Assembly: GCF_014805685.1 (NCBI RefSeq)
Contig: NC_060896.1
Location: 15,087,889 to 15,151,888, forward strand
DNA from: Silurus meridionalis
Lineage: Eukaryota; Chordata; Actinopteri; Siluriformes; Siluridae
Reading direction: 5' to 3'
DNA: 64,000 nucleotides
The notes under the pieces are model-generated. The model was not told the origin of the DNA and searched no databases. It saw nothing but the letters and a program-made list of their open reading frames with translations. How positions within the stretch are numbered: position 1 is the first letter of the stretch; each line of letters opens with the position of its first letter. The position numbers were made by a program, and so were the translations under genes. Below, piece after piece: positions 35,868 through 52,078 of the stretch.

Positions 35868-36321
35868 TGTCCTGAGTGTGTGTGTGTCCATCTGGGATCA
35901 TAGCCTTCAAACTGCTGTGATTGAGCTCCCTCCCGGCAGAAAGACCAGGGGACTGAGTGTGTAAAGGAAAGCCTCACACGGGTGAGGAGGAAGCAGTCCA
36001 AAGCCAGCTGGCCTGGCTTTGAGAAAAGCGAGAGGAAAAGTGAGAGAGAAATAAAAAAAAAAAATAAAAAAAACAGGCAATAGAAAGGTATGAAAAGGGG
36101 AGTGAAAGAAGGTATCAAGTTTATAAAAAGTTTCTGGCTGTTAGAAGGAAGTGTGGCTTAGCTAAAGTGAAGACAGACACGTGGAGAAGGCCTTTACAGC
36201 AGGTTCTGTCGAGGCAGCTGCAGCAGCACATTAGATACAGGTAAGATACAACATGGGCTTTGGGAAAGTAAACTTAATTTTCATTAAAAGCATGACCTCA
36301 CCGACTATGCAATGATGCAAG

Positions 36322-38225
<1,904 letters not shown>

Positions 38226-38289
38226 TGTGCAGCACCACACCTCTTCCTGAATCTCCGGCAAATTTACACGTGACTCTGCCACACGCGAC

Positions 38290-39046
38290 GCAAACGGATC
38301 CAACCTCAATTCACTGATTGGACACTGACAATCCGATTACGAATCCCATTGGTCGAGACGGCTGTCAGTTTAGAAGAGTCAGTCCTATTGTTGCTGCTGT
38401 CAAGAAATGACGTCAATGGTCTCTAAGGCTGCGCAGCCTCCAACTTTGATAAATATTTAAGCGCTTTACTGGAGCGCAGTCTTACAACTAATAACGCTAT
38501 TGCGTTACCTAGTTCGTATATCTTTTCTTATTAATGTATATAAATGCCCATTTTTTAGACACTTTGGCCACCATCTTGTTTGTGTCCGCCCAATATATAA
38601 GCGTGTTTCCTGTACTTTTAGCTTTTTTTCCCCCCATTATCTCACTTACACATATCAGCATCCCGTTTTTCAGCAACTTATCTGTTGCATCGTGTTCTCC
38701 TTATCTGAGTAAAATCAGCTACGCGGTTTTTAAACAGGTCTAACGTAGTAATATTTCTTGTTAAGGCGCATAAGTTTCCATATCAAGTTGCTAATTGAGA
38801 CGCGAGGAGGAGTGGGCGGGGCTTACGGGTGTTCGTCTGACGTCACATTTCGGAGGCGGGGCTTTTGTTTGACAAGAGCCTGCTTCTTCGGAGTTTGTTC
38901 GCGTCCCGAAAATAGAAAAGCAGCCCTGCGTGTCAATGTGACTGAAAATACATTTCTGTCGCTCCGCGTCCCCGCGACTCACTGATACACCGTATCTATA
39001 TCCAGCGAGGGAGTGCGGAGAGAGAGAGAGAGGGCGAAAGAGAGGG
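38290..39046 (+). promoter_or_regulatory. Candidate CpG-rich promoter with two CRE sites
   Basis: GC and CpG content rises sharply here compared with the AT-rich flanks. Two perfect cAMP response elements (TGACGTCA) lie at 38408-38415 and 38838-38845. CCAAT boxes on the minus strand (ATTGG) are at 38317 and 38348, a TATA-like AAATATTTAA at 38451-38460, and GC boxes GGGCGGGGC at 38814 and AGGCGGGGC at 38854. A donor-like G|GTGAGT follows at 39046/39047 after a GA tract. CCAAT, then CRE, then TATA-like spacing fits a plus-strand start near 38485. A second start may lie downstream of the GC boxes. Strand and target gene are inferred, and no coding exon is in view. Confidence 0.55.
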
Positions 39047-39355
39047 GTGAGTAGCAAAAATAGCAACAATGTTCCACAGTGAGTTGGTGTGAGACCGAGA
39101 AAGCGCAAGAGGGAGTAGTGGAGTGCGTTCAGGGATCACGAATTAATCGCGTCCTGTACACTTCAGTACAACAGTACAGCTTTTATGAAACATGTTTATA
39201 TAGAAATATCTTTATTTTCTGTTAGTATCGAGGAAAAGGTTTCGTTTTTAGGTGTTTTGCTGTGCGTTTTAAAACTTTGTTTGACGAATTTCAGCCCGTC
39301 CGTAGCTGTTTATATTTTAGCGGCGAAGAGGAGGAGACGCGCGCGGGCTGGGAGC

Positions 39356-39356
<1 letters not shown>

Positions 39357-39397
<41 letters not shown>

Positions 39398-39415
39398 CAT
39401 ATATCTGTGTGTGTG

Positions 39416-39459
<44 letters not shown>
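39357..39459. repeat. (CA)n and (TA)n microsatellites
   Basis: CA units at 39357-39390, a short mixed linker with GT units, then TA units at 39419-39459. Confidence 0.95.
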
Positions 39460-39465
<6 letters not shown>

Positions 39466-39699
39466 ATGTTCAATATGGTATTTATTTCACTTCAGAAGAC
39501 ACAGCTGCTGTAAAGTCGTGCTTAATTGTGTAGTTGGTAATTAGAATTGTTCTGCATTCGTGAAAGATGCATAAGCAAAAATATGTTATATTACAGCAAA
39601 ATAAACCGCTGTGGACTTTATTCTACTATTATAGTCGAGTAATAATACACACAGGCACATTTACGCCATGACTTTTCTTCTTAATACCGTGGACGGGAG

Positions 39700-39742
<43 letters not shown>
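39700..39742. repeat. (CT)n(GT)n compound microsatellite
   Basis: CT units at 39700-39715 followed by GT units to 39742. Confidence 0.95.
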
Positions 39743-39750
<8 letters not shown>

Positions 39751-40099
39751 TGTGAAGAGAAGTTGAACTCCAGGAATCGATGCCACTGTCTGAAGTTTAT
39801 ATATTTTTTAAAAATAAACTCTGTGCCTTTTAGCCCACACACACCATCTTTTCTTTATCGTGTCAGAACAAACGCACAGATTGTGATTATTATTAAAAGA
39901 ATGTGATCATGATTTTTATTTGTATCCGTGTTTAAAATGTATGTCAGATATTAAACCCAACTTCATGTCTTTTTTCAAATGAATGCTTTTCAACTAAGGA
40001 CAACGTGTGATAAATACTGACATGAATCCAACCCAGGATTAGATTTATTTAGGCTAATTGTCTGGCTGGTGGTGATGAATTTACATCTGCTGTGTTATT

Positions 40100-40512
40100 T
40101 GAGCAGTTACAGTTCTGAATATCCATCAGCAGTGTTAAAGGAAAAGTTAGACTACTGAATATCCAGGAACAGTTACAGTTCTGAATATCCATCAGCAGTG
40201 TTAAAGGAAAAGTTAGACTACTGAATATCCAGGAACAGTTACAGTTCTGAATATCCAGGAACAGTTACAGTTCTGAATATCCAGGAACAGTTACAGTTCT
40301 GAATATCCAGGAACAGTTACAGTTCTGAATATCCAGGAACAGTTACAGTTCTGAATATCCAGGAACAGTTACAGTTCTGAATATCCAGCCACAGTGTTGC
40401 ACGGAACAGTTACAGGACTGAATATCCAGCAACTGTATAGCAGGAACAGTAAGAATGCTGAATATCCAACAGGAGTGTTGAAAGAACAGTTACAATACTG
40501 AATATCCAGCAA
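40100..40512. repeat. Minisatellite of interleaved 26-bp and 40-bp units
   Basis: The core CTGAATATCC recurs at 40115, 40155, 40181, 40221, 40247, 40273, 40299, 40325, 40351, 40377, 40418, 40458 and 40498. The spacings are 40, 26, 40, then six of 26, then 41, 40, 40. The short unit is the core plus AGGAACAGTTACAGTT. The long unit has 14 extra bases of the AGCAACAGTGTTGC type. The run of 26-bp units is nearly identical and therefore young. Confidence 0.97.
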
Positions 40513-40915
40513 CAGTGTTGCATACAAATATTGTGGCTCGAAATTACTGTAGTGAATTTCCTGAAGAAGTCTAGTAAGAACTATTACAGTACTGAATTTC
40601 CCGAAGTGGTGTGGTATGCATTGATATAACCGTGTTATATACTGAAAATGTCCTGTTTTTGTTATCTAACAGAGGATTAGTTCTTATTGACTGCTTGTCT
40701 GGCTGATGGTCCTGAATGTATGTCTACTGTGTTACAAGAGCAGATATAGTACTGAATATCCAATGACTGTATAGCAGGAACACTTACAGTACTGAATATT
40801 CAGGAACAGTGTTGCAAAAAAAAAGTTACAGTACTATATTTCCTGAAACAGTGTCCTAAGAACTATTAGAGTACTGAATATCCTGAAGCAGTATAGCATA
40901 AACTGTTATAACAGT
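40513..40915. repeat. Decayed 40-bp units and a second copy of the array's leader
   Basis: Divergent units continue at 40552, 40592, 40752, 40792, 40834 and 40874, mostly 40 bases apart (for example ACTGAATTTCC and ACTGAATATCC). The segment from about 40674 (GGATTAG, then TTGTCTGGCTGATGG) matches the leader from about 40037 (GGATTAG, then TTGTCTGGCTGGTGG), an offset of about 637 bases. The whole array therefore looks duplicated once and then allowed to decay. Confidence 0.8.
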
Positions 40916-41144
40916 ATACATTACTCTCTATTTCCTCTTTTGTGTACTGAATTAACGTATTGAATAAATCAATGGTACGTGAACTTTTGCTTTGTTGAAT
41001 TTAGCTTTTGAATGTGCAGATTTTTATGGGAAAGCATAAAGTAAGCTGGTAAGTGGTATAAATGATTTATTACCTGCAGAGAAATAATTAGGGAAGTTAG
41101 TTAGAAATGTGTCTGGATATGTGGGGAGATTAAAGAGGTTCATT

Positions 41145-41545
41145 TTTCAGTGTTGAACAAACTGTGTTGAGTAAAATGCTACAGTGTTCAATAAGCTCTT
41201 ACAGTGTTAAATTAAATAGAATTTTTAATTGAACTCATACTATGTTGCATTTTACCTCACGTTTCTCTCTTATTACTCAGCTTTTATCCTAAATCATATT
41301 GTTCATTGACTGCTATAAATAATTCAACAACTCTAAAACAAACGAAATTTATAGGAAAAACATTTTCTGTTTATTTAGTTCGAGGAAGATTGAGGACTGT
41401 ATGGAGACACTCCAGAATTCTTTCAGTGTGCAACACACTCTCACTGTGTTGAAAGAAATACTGCAGTGTTCAATTAGCGGTTATGGTGTTAATTATATAT
41501 GAATTGTAGTGTTGAATTAAAGACAAAATATTGCATGTAATATTA
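41145..41545. repeat. Scattered AGTGTTGAA-type motif copies
   Basis: CAGTGTTGAAC, CTGTGTTGAGT, CAGTGTTCAAT, CAGTGTTAAAT, GTGTTGAAAG, CAGTGTTCAATTAG and TAGTGTTGAATT recur irregularly here. They could be a very old extension of the upstream minisatellite or an independent low-grade repeat. Confidence 0.4.
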
Positions 41546-41762
41546 CAGTATTTAGTGAACATGGTCAAATGTGTAGAATGAACAATTCGAGTGTAAAACA
41601 AACTTTTAACCTCACATGTCTAATGTTTGTGTGGATTTGTGAGGCTTTTGGCCGTGTGGTCAGTCTTTGTGTAGTCCTAAGAGCTGGCACATAGAGTCCC
41701 GTTGGTGCACAGTTGGCACGGTTTGATGGAAAACCGGAGCCGGGGTCTCCTGAGAGCAGCGC

Positions 41763-41781
41763 TAATTGATGCCATCAATTA
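41763..41781. promoter_or_regulatory. Perfect TAATTGAT inverted repeat, homeodomain-type site
   Basis: TAATTGAT and ATCAATTA are perfect inverse copies separated by GCC. Both contain TAAT/ATTA homeodomain cores. It sits in complex, non-repetitive sequence downstream of the promoter candidate. Function is inference. Confidence 0.35.
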
Positions 41782-43745
<1,964 letters not shown>

Positions 43746-44004
43746 CTGGAGTGTGTGGGCGAGTCTGATCTGCAATTAACGCTGGCTGTCAGAAGGAGAA
43801 GGCTGGCGTTTACACCGTCGCTTCTGAATCACTGAGTGCAACACTTTCCTCTGCTCCCCCCACCCCCACCCCCTCCTCCAGGAAAATTTCTTTCCCAAGG
43901 AGGAGGAACCAGCAGGAAGTGAAGTGCTGTGCAGGAAGGAAGAGTGCAAGATTCGAGCTGGACTTTGAGGCCTGAGTGAAGTTTGTTTGCGCCTTGATCA
44001 TTGG
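43746..44004 (+). other. Candidate untranslated exon ending at a splice donor
   Basis: GC-richer sequence that includes a pyrimidine run CCCCCCACCCCCACCCCC (from about 43856) and a purine-rich AAGGAGGAGGAACCAGCAGG, ending at TTGG|GTGAGT (donor at 44005). The strong donor consensus and drop to AT-rich sequence right after it fit a 5' untranslated exon. No coding frame or acceptor can be assigned. The opposite-strand 225-codon frame at 43810-44487 matches no known family. Confidence 0.3.
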
Positions 44005-44010
44005 GTGAGT

Positions 44011-47000
44011 CCAAATTATTATTTTTTTCCTTTGGTTATCTTGCTTTCTCTCACGTTTATATTGTGTGGCTATTTTGAGACATCCCAATAAAAAAAAGTT
44101 TACTGGTACTGCTTGGAATTTAGCTACTAATTCCCTCTGTGCTTTGTATACACAAATATAATGATGATGCATGATTGATGGCACAGCTGTGAAGTGGGCA
44201 GAGGAAATCCAGTGCGCAGAGTGAATCTTCCGCCTGTACTTCAGTACTGTAATCATTTCTAATGCGTCGCTGCATACAGTCGCTCTGTGTTTCAGCTTTG
44301 CAATAACGTTGCAGTAACTGGCATTAAACTGAAATGTTTTTAGCATGCTTTTGTTAAGGGTGTGCATTTGACAAATGCTGTATTTGACAAAAACATGGGC
44401 TTTATTTAATAATGAGGTGAACATTTTTAAGCTCTTGTTCCAAATAGTCATTGTCTCCGTACTGAATGCATCAGTGTCATGGCTCACTCATACACCCTTG
44501 TGGAAGGCCGTCCCTTTTTCTCAGAGTAAAGTGTGAAGGCACTTTGACAAATGTGTTCCACATATTTCCCAGATCAGCTGTAAGGAATGTACCATAATTT
44601 TGGCCCATGTCCATTAAACACCGTCTATGTTCTTTTTTGTTTTCTCTCTCTTCCTCTGTCTGTCTTCTTAAAAAAAAAAAAAAAAAAAAAACAACACACA
44701 AAATTGGTCTCTCTTAATCTTTGCGCATATTCATGGCCAGTGTGATTCATTGTTTACTGGAGCATCACCACTGAGTTGGAGATTCCAGCATTCTCCCGTG
44801 AGACCTGGAGGCAGGATGCAGAATCTTGAACCCAGCAGATAATGTTTAAGCCATAGTTTTGCTTGTGTGAACAACACTGAGACACCTCACTGAGGGTCTT
44901 TTATTAAATAACAAAATGGCCTAAATTAATCTTTGAAGGACGACTCTGTGAATGTGTACTGTTATAGAGCAGATTTTTTGGGTGATTTAGCCACTAGAGT
45001 CTTTCCTCTACATTATCCGTGGGCTCTGGGTCGGCGAGCTAGGGCGGTGGAATGCAGTGTCCCTGCGGGGTCAGCCCAGCATTTGGCCTTAAGGAGCGGC
45101 TTCAAAACAAGAAACCTCTGGCTGCCCCTGATTTTGCTGCATGTTTGATACTAAAAAGGTTACCTCAGGATACACAGAACATGCTAAACAAACATAAAGA
45201 TCACTGCTTAAGACTTGTATGAAAACATTAACTCCTTGTCACTCCCCCCACCTCAGTGCTCTACACAAACCTGGCCTTGTTGTAGCCTGTAAATAGGTTT
45301 TTCTGGGACTTGCCAAATAAAACCCTCTATCAGAGTCTTTGGCTCCACAGTTTGAACTATAATAGTAGCTCCTTAATATGTAGCGATGATGATTTTCAAA
45401 CCCATTGGCTTTGCATTTAGCAAGTAACTTTGGCATGAGCCTTAGTGCCACATGTGTCTTATTAATACTGCACACTTTCAGAAATGTGGATTAAGTTTCA
45501 GTGTGAATATTCATCAAATCATATTTAAACACGTATCCAGTGTTTACACATTTTCTTGCGGGGAATCTGGGAGCGGCGCAAAGTTATAATTAAACAGGAA
45601 CATGTGAGAGGGACTTACAGTGGCAAATTATCTGGCTAGACCCGTGTCAGCTGAATATATTTTTGTTGTTCCATTTTTGTATACCTTGAAAAGCCTTCAG
45701 AATAGTTGCGCATTGATGGTCCCCTGCCTTCTTTAGAACTTAATTTCTAAATGCATGTTAAAACAAGTAAAGAACGATGGCTTAATTAACGGATAAACCC
45801 AAACGCCACTTTCATTAAGCTGGTAAATTAGTTCTTAAGCTAAATGTGATGCCATAGAATGTTTGTTCATCACTGCAAAGAGTTTTCATATGCAAGCATT
45901 TTGTTGGCCCGAAAATGTAGCTCAGTTTAACGATAATAAATGACTCCTGGATGTTTAAAAAAAATATATAATGACCACACAATTCCAATTTTTTTTCACA
46001 CTATGAAATTGTCCAGAAATGTTTAGGAAAGGAGATAAAATATTTTTCTTATGTTTTTGTTATATGACTAGTATCTTTTTTTTTTTTTTTTTGCGATCAC
46101 ATTCACAAAACCAACAATTAACAGTCATTACTTTTCATTTATGAATTTCAGCTGATGCTGTGTACTCTATTCTGCCAGGCAAGCTGAAGTTTTCATGGCT
46201 TACTTGCTGCCTTCCACACCTCCACACTAACCCAATTTGACCTGTGAAACTCCAGGCTCTGTCACATGCACTAAAAAGAATGAACACAAATCCCCATGTA
46301 AGTCCATCCACAGGAGCAGCTGACGTTTACACACACTGCTAAGAGTGTGGGTGGTGCATTTAGCTGAAAGAATGAGTCTCCCCTGACCTTTCGACTGCCC
46401 TTGCTCTCGACCTGCGCTTGTAAGCCATCTCATACGGCTCAATCAGCACATGCACTGCTGAGCGGAGAAGAGCAGCTTAGGGATCGATGTGCTCTCTCCT
46501 GTCCTATTCCTTTTACTCTTCCTTTCCTGCAGGCAGAAAGGATGTGTCCTCAATAGGTGACTAGGTACGCACCAATAATCTGCTATACAGTACACAGGGA
46601 TTTATTATAGAGTAGATTTTTTATGTTCACAATTCAGCATACTGCTGTTAGACTGAGCATACTGCCCAGAATAAAGATTGTTCTACATTCATAGTGATAT
46701 TTTTAAGTTGTCAGATTTCATACAATTATCATCATAAACATCAATAAGTTCTTATGAACGGATAAAGATAACAACAGGAACTATGTTTATATTAGTAGTA
46801 AATTACTTGTAAATGTTATTTATATTTGTTTATAAATATATATCGTCTCTCTGTGCATTATGTTTTCTTACGTACGGTGGGGCTGAGGGTGATGCTCTCG
46901 TATTACGGCTTCATTGCTCTTAGATGGGCTTCAGGTTCAAGTATCCCACTGAAGATACTAAAACAAATCCCAGTGATAATGTGAAACTGTAATTCAAGCA

Positions 47001-48268
47001 CTTATTCAGACACAAATATGTAACATCAACACAAATCTTGTTCTCACCCCATTGTTTATGTGTAACGTGTCTGTTTTGTAGTTGGATGTCAAAGAGTGTG
47101 TATAAGAGGTGTGTTTAACCTCAGAGCCAGAACACTGGTCCAAATCTGCAGCTAATCCTCTTTGCACCCCACACTGATCCTCCTGTCTGCCTCCTCGTGC
47201 TGCTGCTCACTCCGGGTTGAGAGCGAGGGCTTTGCTCACTGCCCTGCCAAAATAAAACGAAAACACAGAGCAGCTAATTGGCCTTGTTCACCACCGGGTG
47301 ACTCAGTATAGATTACATCATTTTTCCCACTCTAGCACTTGCCTTTGGCCTGATCTGTGTAACTGATGCTGTGTCTACTGCTGTAAGCACTTTTAGCTGA
47401 GTTTTTGTTAACATAAGCATTAATGTTAATGTTAAAGACACAATGGCTGTCTGTGTTAACACAGGCAGTGATTAGTTCTGTTTAACAGTTTTTTTTTCAT
47501 GCTGTGATTGGCAGAGACCAGGTCTGATAATTGAGTAAGAAAACTATTCACCAGTGAAATGTGGATTGATGCAGGGGCCATGGATGAGAGGCAGTGCCCA
47601 TCTTTGTTTCATATCTTCTCGTGTTGTTTTCGTAGTGAGTCTCAGGGGATCAGCACTCAGCCCACTATCTTTAGAAGGCTCTCTATGCCCCTTTATTACT
47701 GCAGGCTTTGCAGGAATGGGTAGTAAATATAAAATGTGCCACTAAGGAATACAATTGTGTACAATTTGGTTGAAAAATGCAAAGTTTCAATAAGTTTGAC
47801 TAAAGCTACTTTTTTTTTTTTTTTTTTTTTTTTTGCCGGGAATCTAATTCAGAGTTTTTCTCTACTTATCGTTGCTGAATATTACGGCAAGTGTTTTGGC
47901 TTAGATGCTAATCACAGAGAGTGCATGATTATTTTTTGGCCATGTGTCATGAGATGCAGACTGTTAACATATTAGGCTAAACTAAGGCGTAAATGTTTGT
48001 CTAATGAACTCGCATCAAGAGAAAAAACAGAGTGAACCATTAATGTAATCAAATGCACGTGTATTAAATTGACAAATTTATATATATATATTTTTTTTTT
48101 ATTATTATTATTTTTTATTTTTATTTTAATATTTGTATTTAGCTAATGTATTTTGTATTCGTATAATGTTTTACAAAGTGAAGAGCTCAACTGCTTTCTG
48201 GTCATATCATACAATCAATCACAATAGGTGCATGGCAGGAAATGGGGCTTCTGAGGTGTTCCCAGGAG

Positions 48269-48272
<4 letters not shown>
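44011..48272. other. Long noncoding stretch
   Basis: Single-copy-looking sequence with homopolymer runs: A at 44669-44690, T at about 46077-46092 and T at about 47811-47834. No gene, RNA or transposon recognised. Confidence 0.45.

Positions 48273-48329
<57 letters not shown>
48273..48329. repeat. (CA)n microsatellite
   Basis: About 28 CA units beginning after GGAGGCGCG. Confidence 0.97.
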
Positions 48330-48332
<3 letters not shown>

Positions 48333-51300
48333 GGGCTGATGGCTCTGCACGATGCAGACTGCACCTGTGTTCTGCACCCCCATGTCTCATTACCTCTGCT
48401 CTATGAGCTACAGTAGCTTCAAACCGCAGCTGTTTTGCGCTGCATGTCATGTTGCATGTTCAGAATATCTGAGCTGGATTGTGTTATGTGAAGTGCGCAC
48501 TTCATGAGTGACATATTCCTACAGCCTGCTGCAAGACTTCATTGCCACTTGTTAACAGGTTAAGGTGTGTGAGTAGTTTAGCTCCTCTTACGAGCAGAGA
48601 CAAAGTTAAAAAGCCGTCTAACCATAGCTCTGTGGAGGCTTGTAGAGTGGAGTGAGAGTTTTATTAAATACCAGTAGTTCTCTCTCTGTCTACGTCACCA
48701 AGTTCTTAGACATTCCTCAATAGCAGGCTGATGTCATCCAGAGCTGAAAACATGTTTGGCACTTTAGGAACAAAGACATTGGCTGTTTATGGGTGTGCCT
48801 GTTTTGTTTAACATAATATACTATTAGAGATGTGCTTTTTTCAAACTTGTTGCTGATAGCAAAAATGTATCTGACTGGTTTAGCTCAATTTATGCTTCCA
48901 TTAAAACAGGTTTCTTCTGTCTGCAGAACACTGGAAACATTGGTAAGCACAACTGGCCAAAAGAGACGTGTGAATGAGCTTGGGGTGAACACCCTCTCAT
49001 CAAACGTTTATCTCTGTGCAGTGTTGAGCTGCAAATGAATGAATATATTTACATTTACTAGATAAGATACGTGAATCAGCGGGCAGTTTTAACTTATGAA
49101 ATGATTTTATTGGTTGAGACATAGAAACATCATTATACATTGTACTTAACATATCTTACAAATTTTTGATCTGATCACATCTGAAACACTGCTCGTGATT
49201 CATTACAATAGTTTACCTTTCTAGCCATTTTTCTCAATTGAACTCAGTGTGATTGGTTACTTATTGTATTAGTGTTGTTTTAATCTTACATTTACATACT
49301 TTTGTCCGTTCAAGTGTGTCATTATAGAGTTTAGTGCAGGTGTTTTGCCTTAATTAAGCTATGAGAAAAATTCACAATTCTAGAATCATGCTTTCAGATG
49401 AACCTACCGTATGCCATTAAGCAATGTGATTTTTATGATCTTTGAATGAGGCTACAGCAGACATGATTTTCTCATCTCATATGATACATTGCTACCTTTT
49501 ATAAAATAAACTATGAAACAAATACTTTCAGTGAAAGACTCACTGTTTACCAGTAGTCTCATTTTGATGGGTAGGTAAGATCATCCCACACCATGAACGC
49601 TCAGAGCTGTCTGATATTCATTTTAGAGTCTCTTAGGTGCATAAGCCAAGTAAGATGTGGCGGACTTATCCTGCCGAGCTGAGGGAACACACAAGGCTAA
49701 ATTCCCAGGATATCTTCATAATTTTGATTGCTGTGGCTGTCCTTTTTTGCAGAATGTTTAGATTTTCAATCTGTCGAAACTGACAAAATGTGTAATTAAA
49801 GCGTTAATGCACAGGGAAGGTATTAAGGGAAGGTGGGCTTGACTGTAGTATCTGGAAGACACGAAGCTTAAAGACAATTTGCCAAAAACATGGTGAGCTC
49901 ATCGACTTACTGATACAGTACAGCGCTTACACAGATACTACGTCACTTTAGACTGCCTGGGAGTTTTAAAAGACCTTCATCTCTTTAACGATGTAATTCC
50001 TGTAATTTATGAGTGGAGGTATATGTTATGGCCTCATGTGGTCTATGCTCTTTTAAATCTTTATTGTTGGACAAAAAGGTACTTTGTAGCTTTACTGACA
50101 AATGAAAAATCTTTGTTGTTTGAGTCCACATTCAGTGATGGTTTTTTTTATGACTGACTGGTCCAACTAAACTGGGAGATTATCTAAATTTTGCTACCTG
50201 TTTCGTAATTTTTGCATCATAATATGAAGTTCTGTATAAATTACTGCCTTAGAGAACAAGGAGTTAGTTTTGTGACATTAAAAGCAAACCCAGGCCTATT
50301 AGGTTCCTGTGCACTGTAACCAGAGCATTGACTTTACTCCCATCGAACATAGATCAGTACTTGAAAGGGTCAGCAGTGGCCATCCGTCACTAGGCTGTCT
50401 ATTAGATACAGGCAGACGGATGAGAAGGTTCCCAGCCTGCTGCGGAACAGTTGACCTCTGCCATGTAAGGACAAGAAATGAAAGCTGGGACAAGAAGGTA
50501 TCAACTTCACTGGCATGACATCAGTCTCCCTACGGTCTCAACAGGCACTGGGGTTTCTGAGCCAAGGAAAACACGATACCATTCCCTGTAGGAAAAAAGT
50601 GCAATTACACAATCACAGTGTGCAGCAGACTTTGAAAATGAGAAATGCACTTGATGGATGTGTTTTATGACACGATGAAAGGCTTCCCATTTACCTAAAA
50701 ATAGGCCAGTGTGGAAATGCAGGTAGTTGATTTTACAAAACCTTTTTTTTTTTTTTTTAATATATGAATATTATCCATTAATCTGAGATAACCTATATAT
50801 CTGAACAATAAATGTTCCTAGTTATCAACCTTTCCAGGAAATATTTTCTGCCTTTTTTTTTTTTTTTTAAGCAATTGTACAGGTTCTTCGTCATGTTTTC
50901 ATTTCTCTCTGCCTTTCTACTTTCTACCCTGCTTGTGTTGGATATTACCCTGATATAGGTAAAAGAGTAGCTACGGATATCTCAGCTGATCTCTGGCCCT
51001 ACTCTGGTCACATTGTCTTGCTCACTAGGGCTTCTACTATCTGTCCTGCTGCTCTTGATTGGCTCTAAACTGAGCCCCATTATGCCAACTGCCTGAGCAA
51101 TTGTGAACTTACAAAGTTGGGAGGATGGAAAAACAGACAAGTTACATACCACAGCACCTCAATCAAAGCTACAAGCCATCAGGGAACATATGAGGAATCC
51201 AGCAGTGATGAAGGCAACTACACATTTAAACAGCAGCATGTTGTCTAAGCAAGAGCCACAGCACGTCTGCAGTCTATTTATGAACCGAATATAAAGTTCT

Positions 51301-51421
51301 TGGCTGTTCTTCGGGACATTGAAAGGAAAAATGGCTGAAGTTGTATCTTTGTAGAAATGACAGGAAAGTTTTACTTGTGAATAGGAAAGAAATTGAACTG
51401 AAAATCTACAAGCTGATGCAA
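48330..51421. other. Noncoding stretch, possibly with conserved segments
   Basis: Segments 49620-49830 and 50280-50510 are complex, non-repetitive and balanced in composition, which fits conserved noncoding DNA. No exon or protein similarity is recognisable. T-runs lie near 50742 and 50853. Confidence 0.4.
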
Positions 51422-51859
51422 TCAATCACTGATAATCCTTTCCATTTTCAACCAATAACACAAAATGCTAATAAAGAAATATAAAAAAAATAAAAATAAA
51501 TAACAAAACAAAGAAACACAAGTTGTGGTATGTTTACACATCCTCCATATGGACTGGACTGTGCCAGAAAATATGGTGTAGCATACATGTGTGAAAATTC
51601 CAACGGCAGCTGAAAATTGGTTGGTTCCATGTCTCCAACCATTATTTAATTTCTGGCGGACAAGATCCAACACGTCTAAGATTGCCTGCATAGTGTCAGC
51701 TTTGATCTGCTGCTTGCACTTTATAAAAAGTAAAAATGGAATTAAAATGTTATAAAAAATTTTTAAGCAATAAAAATATATCAATAATGATATATCATAC
51801 TTTGTGTCACGTCTTTTCCCTGACAACAATCGTCTAATTTCTATGATAAGCATTTTCAA
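51422..51859 (-). other. Unexplained 145-codon open frame
   Basis: The middle part, reading KADTMQAILDVLDLVRQKLN followed by NGWRHGTNQFSAAVGIF, has a protein-like amphipathic composition. The ends are AT-rich low-complexity translation. I do not recognise a family. It could be a fossil exon, a retrocopy fragment or chance. No splice sites are convincing. Confidence 0.15.
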
Positions 51860-51925
51860 GTTTCAAGTTTTATTTGTCGTATGTACAGATGTCAGTGACG
51901 GTTTGTACAATGAAATTCAGTTGGT
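51856..51925 (+). repeat. Short interspersed repeat fragment
   Basis: CAAGTTTCAAGTTTTATTTG followed by a GTATGTACAG and CAATGAAATTCAG block. This order is one I associate with a common fish repeat. Short and diverged. Confidence 0.5.
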
Positions 51926-52078
51926 AACTAGTAATTATAAAAAACTCTTGCTAGCAGTTACATGTGTTTCTGTATCATGGTATGGTGGAAAAAAAAAATT
52001 ATCTGACTTTGGTGTTATTTTTTTTTTTTATAAAGTATGGAGAAATTATGGAAAAATGACAATGGCAAACTGTCATAG

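Noticed and set aside
43810..44487. 225-codon minus-strand open frame
   Set aside because: It is the longest frame outside transposons, but it overlaps the candidate plus-strand exon, ends in a Gly/Glu-rich translation of the GA/CC tract, and resembles no family. Probably chance.
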